A stretch of DNA of 64,000 nt from Pontibacillus chungwhensis BH030062 (lineage in GTDB: Bacteria; Bacillota; Bacilli; Bacillales; BH030062): positions 62,001-126,000 of the forward strand of contig NZ_AVBG01000009.1 in the NCBI RefSeq assembly GCF_000770675.1, given 5' to 3'. Below are positions 1 to 10,088 of the stretch, one piece after another. The notes below the pieces were generated by a model, which was not told the origin of the DNA, ran no database searches, and worked only from the letters and a program-made list of their open reading frames with translations. The translations under genes were made by a program, and so were the position numbers. Numbering within the stretch: the first letter of the stretch is position 1; each line of letters opens with the position of its first letter.

Positions 1-1373
1 CTGCTAAGGATCATGGATTACGTAGTGAGGCCTCTGTTCGCTTCGAGAAAGGTGTGGATCCTGATCGGGTTCAACGCGCCGGTCTTCGTGCTGCGCAGCT
101 CCTGTCCGAGTATGCTGGCGGTGAAGTGCTAGACGGAGTTGTGGCTTACGATGATTTGTCTTATGAAGAAAAGACAGTAACATTCACGACATCCCGCATG
201 AACCATGTTCTGGGAACAGATATGAACGATGCTCATATTCAAGATATTTTACGTAAACTGCAGTTCTCTTATGAGCAAGAAGGAGAAACGTTTACTGTAA
301 GCATCCCAACACGTCGTGGAGATATTTCTCTAGTAGAAGATATGGTAGAGGAAATTGGACGTATGTACGGCTATGACAACATCCCGTTCACGATGCCACA
401 GGGTGCTGGTAATGCTGGCGGTTTAACTGCATATCAAGCATTGCGTCGTAAAGTACGTCGTTACCTTGAAGGGGCTGGACTTTCTGAGACCCTTACGTAT
501 TCCCTGACTACAGAAGAGCGTGCGAATCTATTAATGAGTCCTGATGTAAAAGGAGAGAATGTTCGCCCGGTACACTTAGCGATGCCAATGAGTGAAGAGC
601 ATAGTCATCTTCGACTTAGTGCCTTACCTGAAATGCTAGCTTCTGCTTCTTATAATGTAGCGCGTAAACAAAAAGACGTTGCATTTTATGAAGTGGGTTC
701 CATCTATGTAACAGAAGAGACTGTTTTAACAAAGCAACCAGATGAGAAAGAGCGCTTAGCAGGTGTGCTTACGGGAAGCTGGCTTACGCATCCGTGGCAG
801 CAAGAGAAGAAGAATGTGGATTTCTATGTTGTGAAAGGAATCTTAGACGGTTTATTTGATTACTTGGATATAGAAGAGCAAATCTCCTATCAACAAGGTC
901 AAGTCGATGGTATGCACCCTGGACGTACAGCATTAATCAAGTTAAATGGTGAGGCGATTGGTCATGTTGGCCAACTTCACCCTACACTTCAAAAAGGGTA
1001 TGATTTAAAAGAAGCATATGCTTTCGATGTGGATTTGGAAAAAGTGTTTAAAGCGATTTCCTCCGAAGAGACGTACACACCAATTCCTCGTTATCCATCT
1101 ATTAGCCGCGACATTGCACTCGTAGTCGATGAGGGTGTAGCAGCAGGAGATCTCCGCAAGACGATTCTTGAAACAGGTGCTCCTCTAGTGAAGAATTGTT
1201 TAGTCTTTGACGTCTACCAGGGAGAACACCTAGAAGCTGGTAAGAAGTCATTAGCATTCTCTCTTCTTTACTTGGACCCTACTCGAACGTTAAAAGACGA
1301 AGAAGTGGAAGAAACGCATCATGCGATTCTTGATAAAGTAAAAGAACAATATAACGCAGAACTACGCGCCTAA
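1..1373 (+). CDS. pheT: Phenylalanine--tRNA ligase beta subunit, 3' part
   Basis: The reading frame is open from base 3, so the gene begins upstream of the window; the GTG at 54 is an internal valine codon. About 456 C-terminal residues are present, so roughly the first 350 of about 800 are missing. The frame opens in the family motif LRSEASVRFEKGVDP of the B3/B4 region. It continues through the B5 domain and the catalytic-like core, and ends with the ferredoxin-fold anticodon-binding domain (IPRYPSISRDIALVVDE near the C-terminus). PheT pairs with PheS to charge tRNA-Phe in the cytosol. A strong terminator follows directly, so this is the last gene of a pheST unit. Identification is secure. 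Confidence 0.96.
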   Translation, partial: AKDHGLRSEASVRFEKGVDPDRVQRAGLRAAQLLSEYAGGEVLDGVVAYDDLSYEEKTVTFTTSRMNHVLGTDMNDAHIQDILRKLQFSYEQEGETFTVSIPTRRGDISLVEDMVEEIGRMYGYDNIPFTMPQGAGNAGGLTAYQALRRKVRRYLEGAGLSETLTYSLTTEERANLLMSPDVKGENVRPVHLAMPMSEEHSHLRLSALPEMLASASYNVARKQKDVAFYEVGSIYVTEETVLTKQPDEKERLAGVLTGSWLTHPWQQEKKNVDFYVVKGILDGLFDYLDIEEQISYQQGQVDGMHPGRTALIKLNGEAIGHVGQLHPTLQKGYDLKEAYAFDVDLEKVFKAISSEETYTPIPRYPSISRDIALVVDEGVAAGDLRKTILETGAPLVKNCLVFDVYQGEHLEAGKKSLAFSLLYLDPTRTLKDEEVEETHHAILDKVKEQYNAELRA

Positions 1374-1380
1374 ACCTTAA

Positions 1381-1415
1381 AAACCCCCTCTTTTTCCGAA
1401 GAGGGGGTTTTAATT
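1381..1415 (+). terminator. Rho-independent terminator after pheT
   Basis: A 12-bp perfect stem (1381-1392 with 1399-1410) with a short loop is followed by a T-rich run, 8 bases after the pheT stop. Confidence 0.9.
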
Positions 1416-1513
1416 ATAATTGAGAATACGTTTCCGTCATTAAGAGGTGATGGTTGATATTACCGTAAGGCATCCCCCATAATACAACTAAAAAGGGGAA
1501 AGGCGGTGATGGA

Positions 1514-2338
1514 GTGCAACATGTAAAGAACGTGGCACTTATCATAATAGGTTCCTTTATCTTCGCGTTAGGGATTAATTACTTTGCAATTCCGAACGGA
1601 CTATCAGAAGGTGGAATCATTGGTATTTCGATTGTATTATATTACGTATTTGATTTGTCTACAGGGCTATCGACATTTATTTTAAATACGATTCTCATAA
1701 TGGTTGGTTTTAAGTACCTGGATAAGCAAATGATGATCTACACCTTTATTGGAATCTTTACAACGTCTTTCTTTTTATGGACTACGGAACATTTAGGAAC
1801 ACCGATTGAGTCTGATTCATTACTTGCTCCAATATATGCAGGACTCTTTGCCGGGGGAGGTATTGGTTTAATCTTTCGTGCAGGCGGTACTTCTGGTGGG
1901 ACCCAAATCATCTCGCAAATGATGAAAAAAAATTGGGGCTGGAGTATGGCCAATGCGACCCTATTGATTGACATGATCGTTATTGGAGGATCTGTCTTTG
2001 TAATTGGTCAGCAAAAAGCACTTTTAACCGTAATTGCTGTATATGTTGGGGCACGTGCTATTGAATTTATTGTGGATGGACTTAACATGCGAAAAGCAGT
2101 GACCATTATATCAGAAACTCCAGATGAGGTATTAGAAGCTGTCAACTCTAACGTGCCAAGAGGTGTTACAGTCTTAGAAGGTTATGGCGGCTATTCTAAA
2201 AAAGATAAGAAAGTATTGTACGTCGTCGTTCACAAACAAGAAACCTTTAAACTTCAGAGAATAATAAATGAAGTTGATGAACAAGCCTTTGTTGTTATTC
2301 ACGATGTACGAAATGCCTTTGGCGGCGGTTTTAAATAA
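1514..2338 (+). CDS. YitT/DUF2179-family membrane protein
   Basis: The 274-residue protein has about five to six hydrophobic segments in its first 180 residues. An N-terminal stretch (IPNGLSEGGIIGISIVLYY) is typical of the YitT/YpjC/YqfU family, and a glycine-rich AGGTSGGTQII motif follows. The C-terminal soluble part of about 80 residues (RGVTVLEGYGGYSKKDKKVL) matches the DUF2179 domain. The start is a GTG at 1514 behind the purine-rich GGGGAAAGGCGG; the nearby ATG triplets are out of frame. The family's biochemical function is not established; it is a predicted inner-membrane protein. It stands alone between two terminators. B. subtilis, as I recall it, does not have it between pheT and rnhC. 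Confidence 0.85.
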   Translation: MQHVKNVALIIIGSFIFALGINYFAIPNGLSEGGIIGISIVLYYVFDLSTGLSTFILNTILIMVGFKYLDKQMMIYTFIGIFTTSFFLWTTEHLGTPIESDSLLAPIYAGLFAGGGIGLIFRAGGTSGGTQIISQMMKKNWGWSMANATLLIDMIVIGGSVFVIGQQKALLTVIAVYVGARAIEFIVDGLNMRKAVTIISETPDEVLEAVNSNVPRGVTVLEGYGGYSKKDKKVLYVVVHKQETFKLQRIINEVDEQAFVVIHDVRNAFGGGFK

Positions 2339-2354
2339 AAGGTGAAAAGTGATA

Positions 2355-2388
2355 AGCGAAAGCTCCTATAAAGGAGCTTTCGCTTTTT
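2355..2388 (+). terminator. Terminator after the YitT-family gene
   Basis: A 13-bp perfect stem (2355-2367 with 2372-2384) with a 4-base loop is followed by CTTTTTG. It lies between convergent genes. Confidence 0.88.
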
Positions 2389-2430
2389 GACTTCCATTAA
2401 TCACTATACTAAGGAAGGTAGCTGATTAAG

Positions 2431-3828
2431 TTACATACTAGGCGGATCCTGGTCATGAAATAGAGTAATCTTTGGCTTCGTGTCTTTTCCTTTGTATACT
2501 CTGCTAAAGTAATCATCCGTTAGTTCTATAATCTCTTTCCTCATGAAGAAGAGAGGGATCACGTTAAAGACAACTACGGCGGCTAACATTAAGTCGAGGA
2601 ATTGCCATACAAACTCTAATCCACCTATACCACCCACAAAAATAGAGACGATATATACGAAACGCATAATCCAAGACGCTTTTAATCCGTATAGATATTC
2701 TGCTTGTTTTTCCCCAAAGAACACTAATACTCCTATGGTAGTTAGTACGAAGAAAAGGAGGAATAAAGAAATGAATCCACCCCCAAATGTATCCCCGTAC
2801 ATGGTCGAGAGAGCAATATCAATCATATTAGAAGCCTCTTCAGATGAATCGACCTTCGTCCAAGCACCTGTTACAAGAACAGTTAAACCTGAGACGGTAC
2901 ATATAATGATCGTATCTATAAATACACTGAAAACGCCCCAAAATGCTTGTTTAGAAGGATGATCTGTTTGCGCAGCAGAGTGGGTTATAGGTGCTGTTCC
3001 AAGTCCGGCTTCATTCGAATATAATCCACGAGCAATCCCCCACCGTAATGCAAGTGCAAATCCGGCTCCGGCAAATCCTCCCGTTGCTGAGATTGGGGTA
3101 AAGGCATGATTAAAGATTAGATTAAATACAGAAGGTAATTCTGTAAAATTAGCACCTATGACAATTAAACAAATAGTTAAGTAAGTAAGAACCATAAAGG
3201 GAACGACTTTGTCAGTGACATTTGCAATTCGTTTAATTCCGCCGAAAACAATAACGCCTACTATAGCTGTAATAATGAGGCCAGTAACCCATCGATCCCA
3301 ACCAAACGCTCCCTGTACTTGTGTAGTAATTGAGTTGGATTGAACCATAATGCTTGGTATAAGTTCGAGCATAAGTATAAAAGCAAATAAGAAGGCAACT
3401 CTCTTCCATCCGAGTGCTTTTCGAATGTAATACTGTGGGCCCCCAACCCATATTCCTTCTTTATTCTTTTCACGATACTTTAATCCCATTGCAATTTCCC
3501 CATACTTAGTGGCCATACCTATTAACGCAATGATCCACATCCAAAATAACGCACCAGGTCCTCCTAAGTAGATCCCGACTGGAACTCCAACAATATTTGT
3601 AGCTCCGGCTGTGGAGGCGAGTGAGGAGGTAAAAGCTTGGAAAGGGGTAATAGAACCTTTTTGTTTGTCTTTTTTGAAGATCTGCCCTGCGGTTTGATTA
3701 AGGATATGTCCAAAATGACGAATTTGAAAAAATTTAAGTCTTACTGTAAAGAAAAGCCCGACAAAAATAAGAAGGGCAGATAACACGTACTTCCATAAGA
3801 AGTTTGAAATTAAGGATAACCATTCCAT
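2431..3828 (-). CDS. Sodium:alanine/glycine symporter (AGCS family)
   Basis: The 465-residue polytopic membrane protein carries AGCS-family signatures: GPGALFWMWIIALIGMATKY, GIARGLYSNEAGLGTAPITH and the C-terminal LDLMLAAVVVFNVIPLFF. The length fits the family (about 450-490). It is predicted to import alanine or glycine with sodium across the cytoplasmic membrane, but the exact substrate cannot be read from sequence. The ATG at 3828 has GGAGGAGA upstream on the minus strand. It is a monocistronic gene, divergent from nothing and convergent with the YitT-family gene. It appears to be an addition to the conserved pheT-rnhC order. Confidence 0.9.
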   Translation of the reverse strand: MEWLSLISNFLWKYVLSALLIFVGLFFTVRLKFFQIRHFGHILNQTAGQIFKKDKQKGSITPFQAFTSSLASTAGATNIVGVPVGIYLGGPGALFWMWIIALIGMATKYGEIAMGLKYREKNKEGIWVGGPQYYIRKALGWKRVAFLFAFILMLELIPSIMVQSNSITTQVQGAFGWDRWVTGLIITAIVGVIVFGGIKRIANVTDKVVPFMVLTYLTICLIVIGANFTELPSVFNLIFNHAFTPISATGGFAGAGFALALRWGIARGLYSNEAGLGTAPITHSAAQTDHPSKQAFWGVFSVFIDTIIICTVSGLTVLVTGAWTKVDSSEEASNMIDIALSTMYGDTFGGGFISLFLLFFVLTTIGVLVFFGEKQAEYLYGLKASWIMRFVYIVSIFVGGIGGLEFVWQFLDLMLAAVVVFNVIPLFFMRKEIIELTDDYFSRVYKGKDTKPKITLFHDQDPPSM

Positions 3829-3911
3829 TTAACAATCTCCTCCAAATAAGTTGTTTATGTTATATAATGGATATATACTCTAATAATGTATATTGAATCG
3901 TCTGAAAAGAT

Positions 3912-3945
3912 AATAAAAAAGCCGCACCATGTATATGGTAAGGCT
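3912..3945 (-). terminator. Terminator after rnhC (minus strand)
   Basis: The inverted repeat AAGCC..ACCAT/ATGGT..GGCTT has a 4-base loop. Read on the minus strand it ends in a run of T's, just downstream of the rnhC stop. Confidence 0.75.
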
Positions 3946-3955
3946 TGAGTGAAGT

Positions 3956-4900
3956 TTATTTTATCCATTTGTATGCTTTTTCTGTGTTGGCAAAGTGTAC
4001 CTTCGCAAATTGTTCAAGGCAATCGCTTCCTTTAGTTTCTATAAGCTTGGCTGCGGCTTGGTCTACCTTTTGTGACGCTCCTTTAGGTAGGTATATTCCA
4101 GCGTTTTCAGAGAGCTTGTCCATCTGGCGTACAAATCCTGTTCGAGCAATAATGGAAGCAGCTGCTACTGCGATTGAATAAGATTCAGCCTTCTTCAAGA
4201 AATAAACATTGTCTTGTAGGGTTGCTTTTTCAGAGCGCAAGTGCTTCTCATAAATGGAACGTTCTGCAAATTGGTCAATCACCCATCCCTCAGGTTGATT
4301 AGGACTCATCTTCTGCAAGAGCTTATTATATGCGTGGTGATGAAGCATCGTCTTCATTTTTCCTTGAGACCATCCTTTTTTCTGCCACTGGTTATATTTT
4401 TCGTTATGCAGGGTAACGAGTGAATAAGGGATTTCCATTTGAACAATTTTACGTGCGATTTGCTCAATTTGTGGATCTTTTAAACTCTTAGAGTCTCGAA
4501 CCCCTGCTGCTTTAAGCCCCGCAATCTGATCTTCTCGCACGTATGCACAGGCGACTGTAATTGGACCGAAATAGTCTCCTGTCCCAGCTTCGTCAGATCC
4601 TGCATGGCTAGAAGTGTACAGGGAGGATGGAGGAGCATGGGTTGATTCGGTAGGAGAAGGCTTATTTGTTTTCTTCTTCTTACTCTCGGAAGGGTTTGAG
4701 GTTCCCCATTTGCTGGCTTCTTGCTCGTGATTTGGTCCTTGGAATAATACTTTTCCAGATTTATAGGCGGTAACGGAACAACCGTTTACTTTCGCCGCAA
4801 ATACAGCGCCAGGTGGTGGATTTCCTTTTAGTGACGCTTTGTAATAACTTTGCATTTTATATAATTGACTAGTCGGTAGTTTGAGGACTGTTTGGGACAA
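3956..4900 (-). CDS. rnhC: Ribonuclease HIII
   Basis: The 314-residue enzyme removes RNA from RNA-DNA hybrids in the cytosol. The N-terminal part (about residues 1-90) is the TBP-like substrate-binding domain of RNase HIII. A charged, low-complexity linker (KSKKKKTNKPSPTESTHAPP-like) follows, then the catalytic domain. That domain begins at SDEAGTGDYFGP, containing the Asp-Glu pair of type 2 RNases H, with further conserved acidic positions at VRDSKSL and VIDQFA. The start is an ATG at 4900 with an A/G-rich AGAAGGAGAT site upstream. It is divergent from zapA, as in related genomes. Identification is secure. Confidence 0.95.
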   Translation of the reverse strand: MSQTVLKLPTSQLYKMQSYYKASLKGNPPPGAVFAAKVNGCSVTAYKSGKVLFQGPNHEQEASKWGTSNPSESKKKKTNKPSPTESTHAPPSSLYTSSHAGSDEAGTGDYFGPITVACAYVREDQIAGLKAAGVRDSKSLKDPQIEQIARKIVQMEIPYSLVTLHNEKYNQWQKKGWSQGKMKTMLHHHAYNKLLQKMSPNQPEGWVIDQFAERSIYEKHLRSEKATLQDNVYFLKKAESYSIAVAAASIIARTGFVRQMDKLSENAGIYLPKGASQKVDQAAAKLIETKGSDCLEQFAKVHFANTEKAYKWIK

Positions 4901-5059
4901 TTTGTATCATCTCCTTCTAAAAACGAATAATTCCAGTATATCAAATTGCAAGATAAAGCTGAATAATAGAGGTAAAGAGAGGACAACGCTTTCCTTATTG
5001 AACAGCTTCATGTTAATATTAAGTTTAGGATTCTAATGTGGGTGAGGGGGCATATCTCT

Positions 5060-5335
5060 GTGTCGAATTCAGACAAAAGAAGAACAACGGTCGATATACA
5101 TAATAGAACATACAAGATCGTAGGAGAGGAGCCATCGCACCATATACGTATGGTGGCTAGTCTTGTGGATCAAAAGATGAAAGAGATCCAAGAGACAAAC
5201 CCCAAATTGGATACTGCGCAACTGGCTGTTCTAACAGCGGTTAACACCATGAATGATTACTTAAAGCTAAAAGAAGATTATACAAGCATAGTTGAATCAA
5301 AAAGGAAAGAAGAGGATCGTTCAGACCATGATTGA
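5060..5335 (+). CDS. zapA: Cell division protein ZapA
   Basis: ZapA bundles FtsZ protofilaments at the division septum. The product is 91 residues, the usual size, with the family pattern RTTVDIHNRTYKIVGEE near the N-terminus and a C-terminal coiled-coil helix (LDTAQLAVLTAVNTMNDY). I chose the GTG at 5060 rather than the in-frame ATG at 5036. The strong Shine-Dalgarno GTGAGGGGG at 5042-5050 lies inside the longer frame and is correctly spaced for 5060, and the start of known ZapA proteins aligns there. It overlaps cvpA by 8 bases, implying translational coupling. Confidence 0.92.
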   Translation: MSNSDKRRTTVDIHNRTYKIVGEEPSHHIRMVASLVDQKMKEIQETNPKLDTAQLAVLTAVNTMNDYLKLKEDYTSIVESKRKEEDRSDHD

Positions 5336-5876
5336 TTTATTATTATTAGGAATATTAGTTTTAGGGATATTGGTAGGTTTACGCAGGGGGTTTGTATTAC
5401 AGCTCTTTCATATGACTGGATTTATCGTGGCATTCATTTTGGCGGTCGTGTACTATGATGACTTATCTCCTAAATTACAGCTTTGGATTCCTTATCCTGA
5501 ATTGCCGGAAGGGTCTAGTTGGGCAGTATTTGTAGAATCTCTTCCGTTAGAGGGAGCTTTTTACCATGCCATTGCCTTTGCTGTAATATTCTTCTCCGTG
5601 AAAGTTGTTATGCAAATTATTGCTTCGATGCTAGATTTCTTAGCAGACCTTCCTATTATTCATACATTTAACGGGATACTAGGAGCAGCACTGGGATTTA
5701 TAGAAATGTATTTCATATTGTTTATCTTTTTATACATATCGGCTCTTGTGCCAATCAACATAATCCAAAGTGCCATTGAAGATTCATTCATAGCACAAAC
5801 CATTATAGAACATACGCCTTTATTTTCCGGTCAAATAAAGACCTTGTGGTTTGAGCATGTATCACCGCACCTTTAA
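5328..5876 (+). CDS. CvpA-family membrane protein
   Basis: The 182-residue protein has four hydrophobic segments and the CvpA-family beginning MIDLLLLGILVLGILVGLRR. The family is named for a requirement in colicin V production in E. coli; its role in Bacillaceae is poorly defined. The frame is open from 5292, but the ATG at 5328, preceded by AAAGGAAAGAAGAGG, fits the family start. It overlaps the zapA stop, and B. subtilis yshB occupies the same position. A terminator follows, so zapA-cvpA probably form one transcript. Confidence 0.88.
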   Translation: MIDLLLLGILVLGILVGLRRGFVLQLFHMTGFIVAFILAVVYYDDLSPKLQLWIPYPELPEGSSWAVFVESLPLEGAFYHAIAFAVIFFSVKVVMQIIASMLDFLADLPIIHTFNGILGAALGFIEMYFILFIFLYISALVPINIIQSAIEDSFIAQTIIEHTPLFSGQIKTLWFEHVSPHL

Positions 5877-5905
5877 AACTTCTCTAATGCGAGAAGTTTT
5901 TTCTT
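5877..5905 (+). terminator. Terminator after cvpA
   Basis: An 8-bp stem (AACTTCTC 5877-5884 with GAGAAGTT 5891-5898) is followed by TTTTTTCTTT. Confidence 0.8.
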
Positions 5906-5978
5906 TACGTAATGGTTGAATAGGTGGATTTACTCAATTAAGACTTTTGTATTGATATCCTAAAAAGCAGGTGAAACG

Positions 5979-7700
5979 ATGAAAGTAGATAAAAAAGAAC
6001 TAGTTAAGAACTTGGAGCAGATTGCTGTCTATCTTGAGCTGAAAGGTGAAAATCCGTTTAAAATTTCTGCATATCGCAAAGCAGCACAAGCCCTAGAAAG
6101 TGATGATCGTTCCTTATCAGAGATTGTAGATTTTACAAAGATGAATGGTATAGGTAAGGGTACAGCTGCCGTTATTGATGAATTCATTGAAAAAGGCGAA
6201 TCTGATACCTTAAATCAGCTGCAAGAGGAAGTTCCGGCTGGTCTTGTGCCATTGCTTCAGCTTCAAGGACTTGGTGGTAAAAAGCTTGCTAAACTTTATC
6301 AAGAGATAGGCGTTACAGACGCTACCTCTTTAAAGTCAGCTTGTGAAGAAGGCAAAGTTCGAGAACTCAGTGGATTTGGAAAGAAAACGGAAGAAAAAAT
6401 CCTGCAGGCTTTAGAAGATATTACAAAACGCCCTGAACGACTTCCTATTGCAATTATGCTACCATTAGCAAAGAAGATTGAAGGATATCTTGATGAAATG
6501 ACAAGCATTGAACAATATTCGAGAGCTGGTAGTCTAAGGAGAATGCGAGAAACAATTAAGGATCTAGATTTCATTATCGCTACAAACGATTATGCAGCGG
6601 TTCGTGAGCAACTCCTGGAAATTGAAAATGTTAAAGAGGTTATTGCCAAGGGAGATACAAAGGTATCCCTTCTTTTGGCTGAAGGTTATGATATCGCTGT
6701 TGATTTCCGTTTGGTTGCTCCTGAAGAGTTTGCGACAACACTCCATCATTTCACTGGTTCAAAAGACCACAACGTAGCCATGCGCCAACTGGCGAAAGAC
6801 CAAGGCGAGAAGATTAGCGAGTACGGTGTGGAAAACAGTGAAACAGGGGAAGTAAAAACCTTCAAGACAGAACAGGATTTCTTTGCTCATTTTAATTTGA
6901 ACTTTATTCCCCCTGAAGTAAGAGAGCAAACAGGTGAAGTAGAAGCTTTTAGAGAACCTGTACAATTGCTTGAACATAAGGATATACGTGGTGATCTGCA
7001 TATGCACACAGCTTGGAGCGATGGGGCACAGTCTATTCGTGAAATGGCCGAAAGAGCAAAAGAAAAAGGGTATGAGTATATTGCGATAACAGATCACTCC
7101 AAATATTTAAGGGTTGCAAATGGATTGGATGAAGACCGCCTTCGTAAACAAAGGGAAGAAATACAAAAAGTAAATGAGGAAATGAAAGATTTTCATATCT
7201 TTGCAGGGATTGAAATGGATATCTTACCAGATGGATCTTTAGATTTCTCTGATGATTTTCTGAAAGAGATGGATTTTGTCATAGCTTCTATTCACTCTAA
7301 TTTCAACCAACCTAAAGAAACGATTATGAAAAGACTGCAAACTGCTCTTGAATGCCCTCATGTTCATTTAATTGCTCACCCAACAGGGCGCTTAATTGGA
7401 AGAAGAGATGGGTATGACGTAGATATTGAACAGCTCATTAAAGGGGCTAAAGAAACGAACACAGCTCTTGAGCTGAATGCCAACCCAAATCGGTTGGATC
7501 TTACGGATTCATATATACGAAGAGCTCAAGAAGAAGGAGTTCGCATAGCCATTAATACAGATGCACACAACTATTCTATGTTAGAAGATATGGAAGTGGG
7601 CGTTGGAATTGGTCGTAAAGGATGGCTTGAGAAAAATACAGTTCTTAATACTTGGACTGTTGACCAACTTAAGACGTTTATGAATGAAAACAGGTATTGA
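5979..7700 (+). CDS. polX: DNA polymerase/3'-5' exonuclease PolX
   Basis: The 573-residue family X DNA polymerase fills gaps during base-excision repair. Order of domains: an N-terminal helix-hairpin-helix 8-kDa region (about 1-100, MNGIGKGTAAVIDEFIEKG), further HhH motifs (GLGGKKLAKLY, SGFGKKTEEKI), and the polymerase palm with GSLRR and the catalytic aspartates of DLDFII at residues 195 and 197. The C-terminal PHP domain starts at DLHMHTAWSDG (residues 339-349) and supplies the metal-dependent exonuclease; HSNF, HLIAHPTGR and NTDAH provide further ligands. Length equals the B. subtilis protein to within a few residues. The ATG follows GCAGGTGAAACG. It is followed 19 bases later by mutS2. 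Confidence 0.96.
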   Translation: MKVDKKELVKNLEQIAVYLELKGENPFKISAYRKAAQALESDDRSLSEIVDFTKMNGIGKGTAAVIDEFIEKGESDTLNQLQEEVPAGLVPLLQLQGLGGKKLAKLYQEIGVTDATSLKSACEEGKVRELSGFGKKTEEKILQALEDITKRPERLPIAIMLPLAKKIEGYLDEMTSIEQYSRAGSLRRMRETIKDLDFIIATNDYAAVREQLLEIENVKEVIAKGDTKVSLLLAEGYDIAVDFRLVAPEEFATTLHHFTGSKDHNVAMRQLAKDQGEKISEYGVENSETGEVKTFKTEQDFFAHFNLNFIPPEVREQTGEVEAFREPVQLLEHKDIRGDLHMHTAWSDGAQSIREMAERAKEKGYEYIAITDHSKYLRVANGLDEDRLRKQREEIQKVNEEMKDFHIFAGIEMDILPDGSLDFSDDFLKEMDFVIASIHSNFNQPKETIMKRLQTALECPHVHLIAHPTGRLIGRRDGYDVDIEQLIKGAKETNTALELNANPNRLDLTDSYIRRAQEEGVRIAINTDAHNYSMLEDMEVGVGIGRKGWLEKNTVLNTWTVDQLKTFMNENRY

Positions 7701-7719
7701 ATAAAAGGGGTTCACAACC

Positions 7720-10071
7720 ATGAATGAACGAATTTATCATGTTCTAGAATACAATAAAATGATTGAACAATTGTCAGAACAAGCATCTTCCTCCCTTGGG
7801 AAAGAGCAAATTCTGAAGCTTAAACCATCTATTGATGTTGATGAGGTTCGAAAGTGGCAGGCGGATACGGACGAAGCGGCTCATGTACTCCGGTTAAAAG
7901 GACATGCTCCTCTTGGTGGAGTATTTGATATTCGACCACACGTGAAGCGAGCAACTATCGGTGGCATGCTGCAACCAGAAGAATGTCTAGATATTGCTAG
8001 CACCTTATATGGTAGTAAGCAAATGAAGACATTCATTGAAGAAATGGACTTAGAAGAGTTAACGATTCCGATTCTAGAAGAGATGGCTGAACACATCGTT
8101 CCGCTTAATGATTTAGAACGATCCATTAGAAATCGCATCGATGACCACGGAAAAGTAATGGACGGGGCTAGTGATAAGTTACGTACATTGCGTTCTCGTA
8201 TACGAACAACGGAAAATAAAGTTCGTGATAAATTGGACGGATGGACAAGATCAAAAAGCAAGATGCTTTCAGATGCCATTATTACAATTCGTAATGATCG
8301 CTATGTACTCCCTGTAAAGCAAGAGTACAGAGGTTCTTTTGGCGGTATTGTTCATGATCAATCATCTTCAGGTGCTACTCTATTTATTGAACCTCAAGCT
8401 GTTGTGGAATTGAATAATCAGCTTCAGGAAGCTAGAGTACAGGAGAAGCATGAAATTGAACGAATCTTAATCGAACTATCTGAACGGATTGCAGCGGATG
8501 AGAATTACTTATATCAAAATGTTGAAGTACTAGCTCAGCTTGACTTCATGTTTGCTAAAGCTCGTTTTGGTAAAACAATGAGAGCTGCTAAACCAACCAT
8601 TAACGATCAAGGGATTATTAAGATGAAGCAAGCTCGCCATCCGTTAATTCCTGAAGATGAAGTTGTACCAAACGATGTAGAACTTGGTGAAGACTTCACA
8701 TCAATTGTAATTACTGGACCTAATACTGGTGGTAAAACCGTAACGCTTAAGATGGTAGGTCTTTGTCAATTAATGGCTCAAGCCGGCTTACAAATACCTG
8801 CACAAGATGGCTGTGAGCTTACCGTCTTCGAGAATATCTTTGCTGACATTGGTGATGAACAATCCATCGAGCAGTCGTTAAGTACCTTCTCTTCTCACAT
8901 GACCAACATCGTCGATATTTTACAAAAGGTTGATCATAAAGGGTTGGTTCTGTTTGATGAGCTAGGAGCAGGGACTGACCCTCAAGAAGGTGCAGCGCTT
9001 GCCATGTCCATTCTTGATGATGTGGTTGGAAGAGGGGCTAGAGTAATAGCGACTACACACTACCCAGAGTTGAAAGCTTATGGCTTCAATAGAGACGGCG
9101 TTGTTAATGCTTCTGTTGAGTTTGATGTTGAGACGTTAAGGCCAACGTATCGATTGCTCATTGGTGTACCTGGTCGTAGTAATGCATTCGAGATCTCAAG
9201 AAGACTTGGATTAGATGAAGAAATCATTACAACCGCCAAAGGGCATATGGGAGCCGATTCTGAGAGCGTTGAAAACATGATTGCTTCATTAGAGGAGTCT
9301 AGACGTGGAGCAGATCGTGACTATGAAGAAGCGGAAGAGTTGTTACAAGAAGCACAAAAATTACGTGATGAATTAGAACAAAAGTGGTCTGAGTTCGAGA
9401 GTAAGCGAGAAAGCCTATATCAAAAAGCAGAAGAGAAAGCAAAAAAAGCGGTTGATAAAGCGAAGCAAGAAGCCGAAGAGATTGTATCAGAGATGCGTAA
9501 TATGAAGAGCCAAGCTGAGCTTAAAGAGCACGAATGGATTGAAGCTCGGAAAATGCTTGACGAGGCCCAACCTGAACTGGCTAAGAAAAAGCAAGAAAAG
9601 CCCGCTAAGAAAAAAGCTGCTCAGCCTGCATTGCAACCTGGTGATGAAGTGAATGTCTTATCCTTAAATCAACAGGGGCATATTATTGAAAAGGTTAACG
9701 AGAAAGAATTCCAGGTACAGTTAGGAATTATGAAGATGAAGGTAAAGGCTAAAGATCTTGAGTTTGTGAAGCGTGAGGAACCATTAAAGCAAAAGCCAAT
9801 GGCCACAGTTAAAGGGTCAAGTCACCACGTTAAGCCAGAACTAGACCTTCGCGGAGAACGCTATGAAGAGGCATTACACCGCTTAGAGAAATATGTGGAT
9901 GATGCCATTTTAGCGGGATATAAAAATGTAAACATCATTCATGGAAAAGGCACAGGCGCCCTTCGTAAGGGAGTCGAAAATTTTGCTAAACAACACCGAT
10001 CTATAGCAGGTGCACGTTCAGGAGGTATGAACGAAGGGGGAGGCGGAGTCACCGTCTTTGAATTACGTTAA
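7720..10071 (+). CDS. mutS2: Endonuclease MutS2
   Basis: The 783-residue MutS2 protein acts on recombination intermediates and, in B. subtilis, rescues collided ribosomes (family knowledge). The N-terminal core and clamp region is followed by the ATPase: Walker A GPNTGGKT at residues 333-340, then [12 protein letters not shown] as Walker B, and [10 protein letters not shown] long charged coiled coil (about 520-640, rich in E, K and A) leads to the C-terminal Smr nuclease domain, with LDLRGE at about 708 and HGKGTGALR at about 741. All catalytic motifs are intact. It lies directly after polX, as in B. subtilis (mutSB). Confidence 0.96.
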   Translation: MNERIYHVLEYNKMIEQLSEQASSSLGKEQILKLKPSIDVDEVRKWQADTDEAAHVLRLKGHAPLGGVFDIRPHVKRATIGGMLQPEECLDIASTLYGSKQMKTFIEEMDLEELTIPILEEMAEHIVPLNDLERSIRNRIDDHGKVMDGASDKLRTLRSRIRTTENKVRDKLDGWTRSKSKMLSDAIITIRNDRYVLPVKQEYRGSFGGIVHDQSSSGATLFIEPQAVVELNNQLQEARVQEKHEIERILIELSERIAADENYLYQNVEVLAQLDFMFAKARFGKTMRAAKPTINDQGIIKMKQARHPLIPEDEVVPNDVELGEDFTSIVITGPNTGGKTVTLKMVGLCQLMAQAGLQIPAQDGCELTVFENIFADIGDEQSIEQSLSTFSSHMTNIVDILQKVDHKGLVLFDELGAGTDPQEGAALAMSILDDVVGRGARVIATTHYPELKAYGFNRDGVVNASVEFDVETLRPTYRLLIGVPGRSNAFEISRRLGLDEEIITTAKGHMGADSESVENMIASLEESRRGADRDYEEAEELLQEAQKLRDELEQKWSEFESKRESLYQKAEEKAKKAVDKAKQEAEEIVSEMRNMKSQAELKEHEWIEARKMLDEAQPELAKKKQEKPAKKKAAQPALQPGDEVNVLSLNQQGHIIEKVNEKEFQVQLGIMKMKVKAKDLEFVKREEPLKQKPMATVKGSSHHVKPELDLRGERYEEALHRLEKYVDDAILAGYKNVNIIHGKGTGALRKGVENFAKQHRSIAGARSGGMNEGGGGVTVFELR

Positions 10072-10088
10072 AGAATTAAGGGGAGAGA

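Noticed and set aside
2543-2962. 139-residue open frame antisense to the alanine symporter gene
   Set aside because: Lysine/Thr-rich shadow of a membrane-protein gene on the other strand, without a proper start site.
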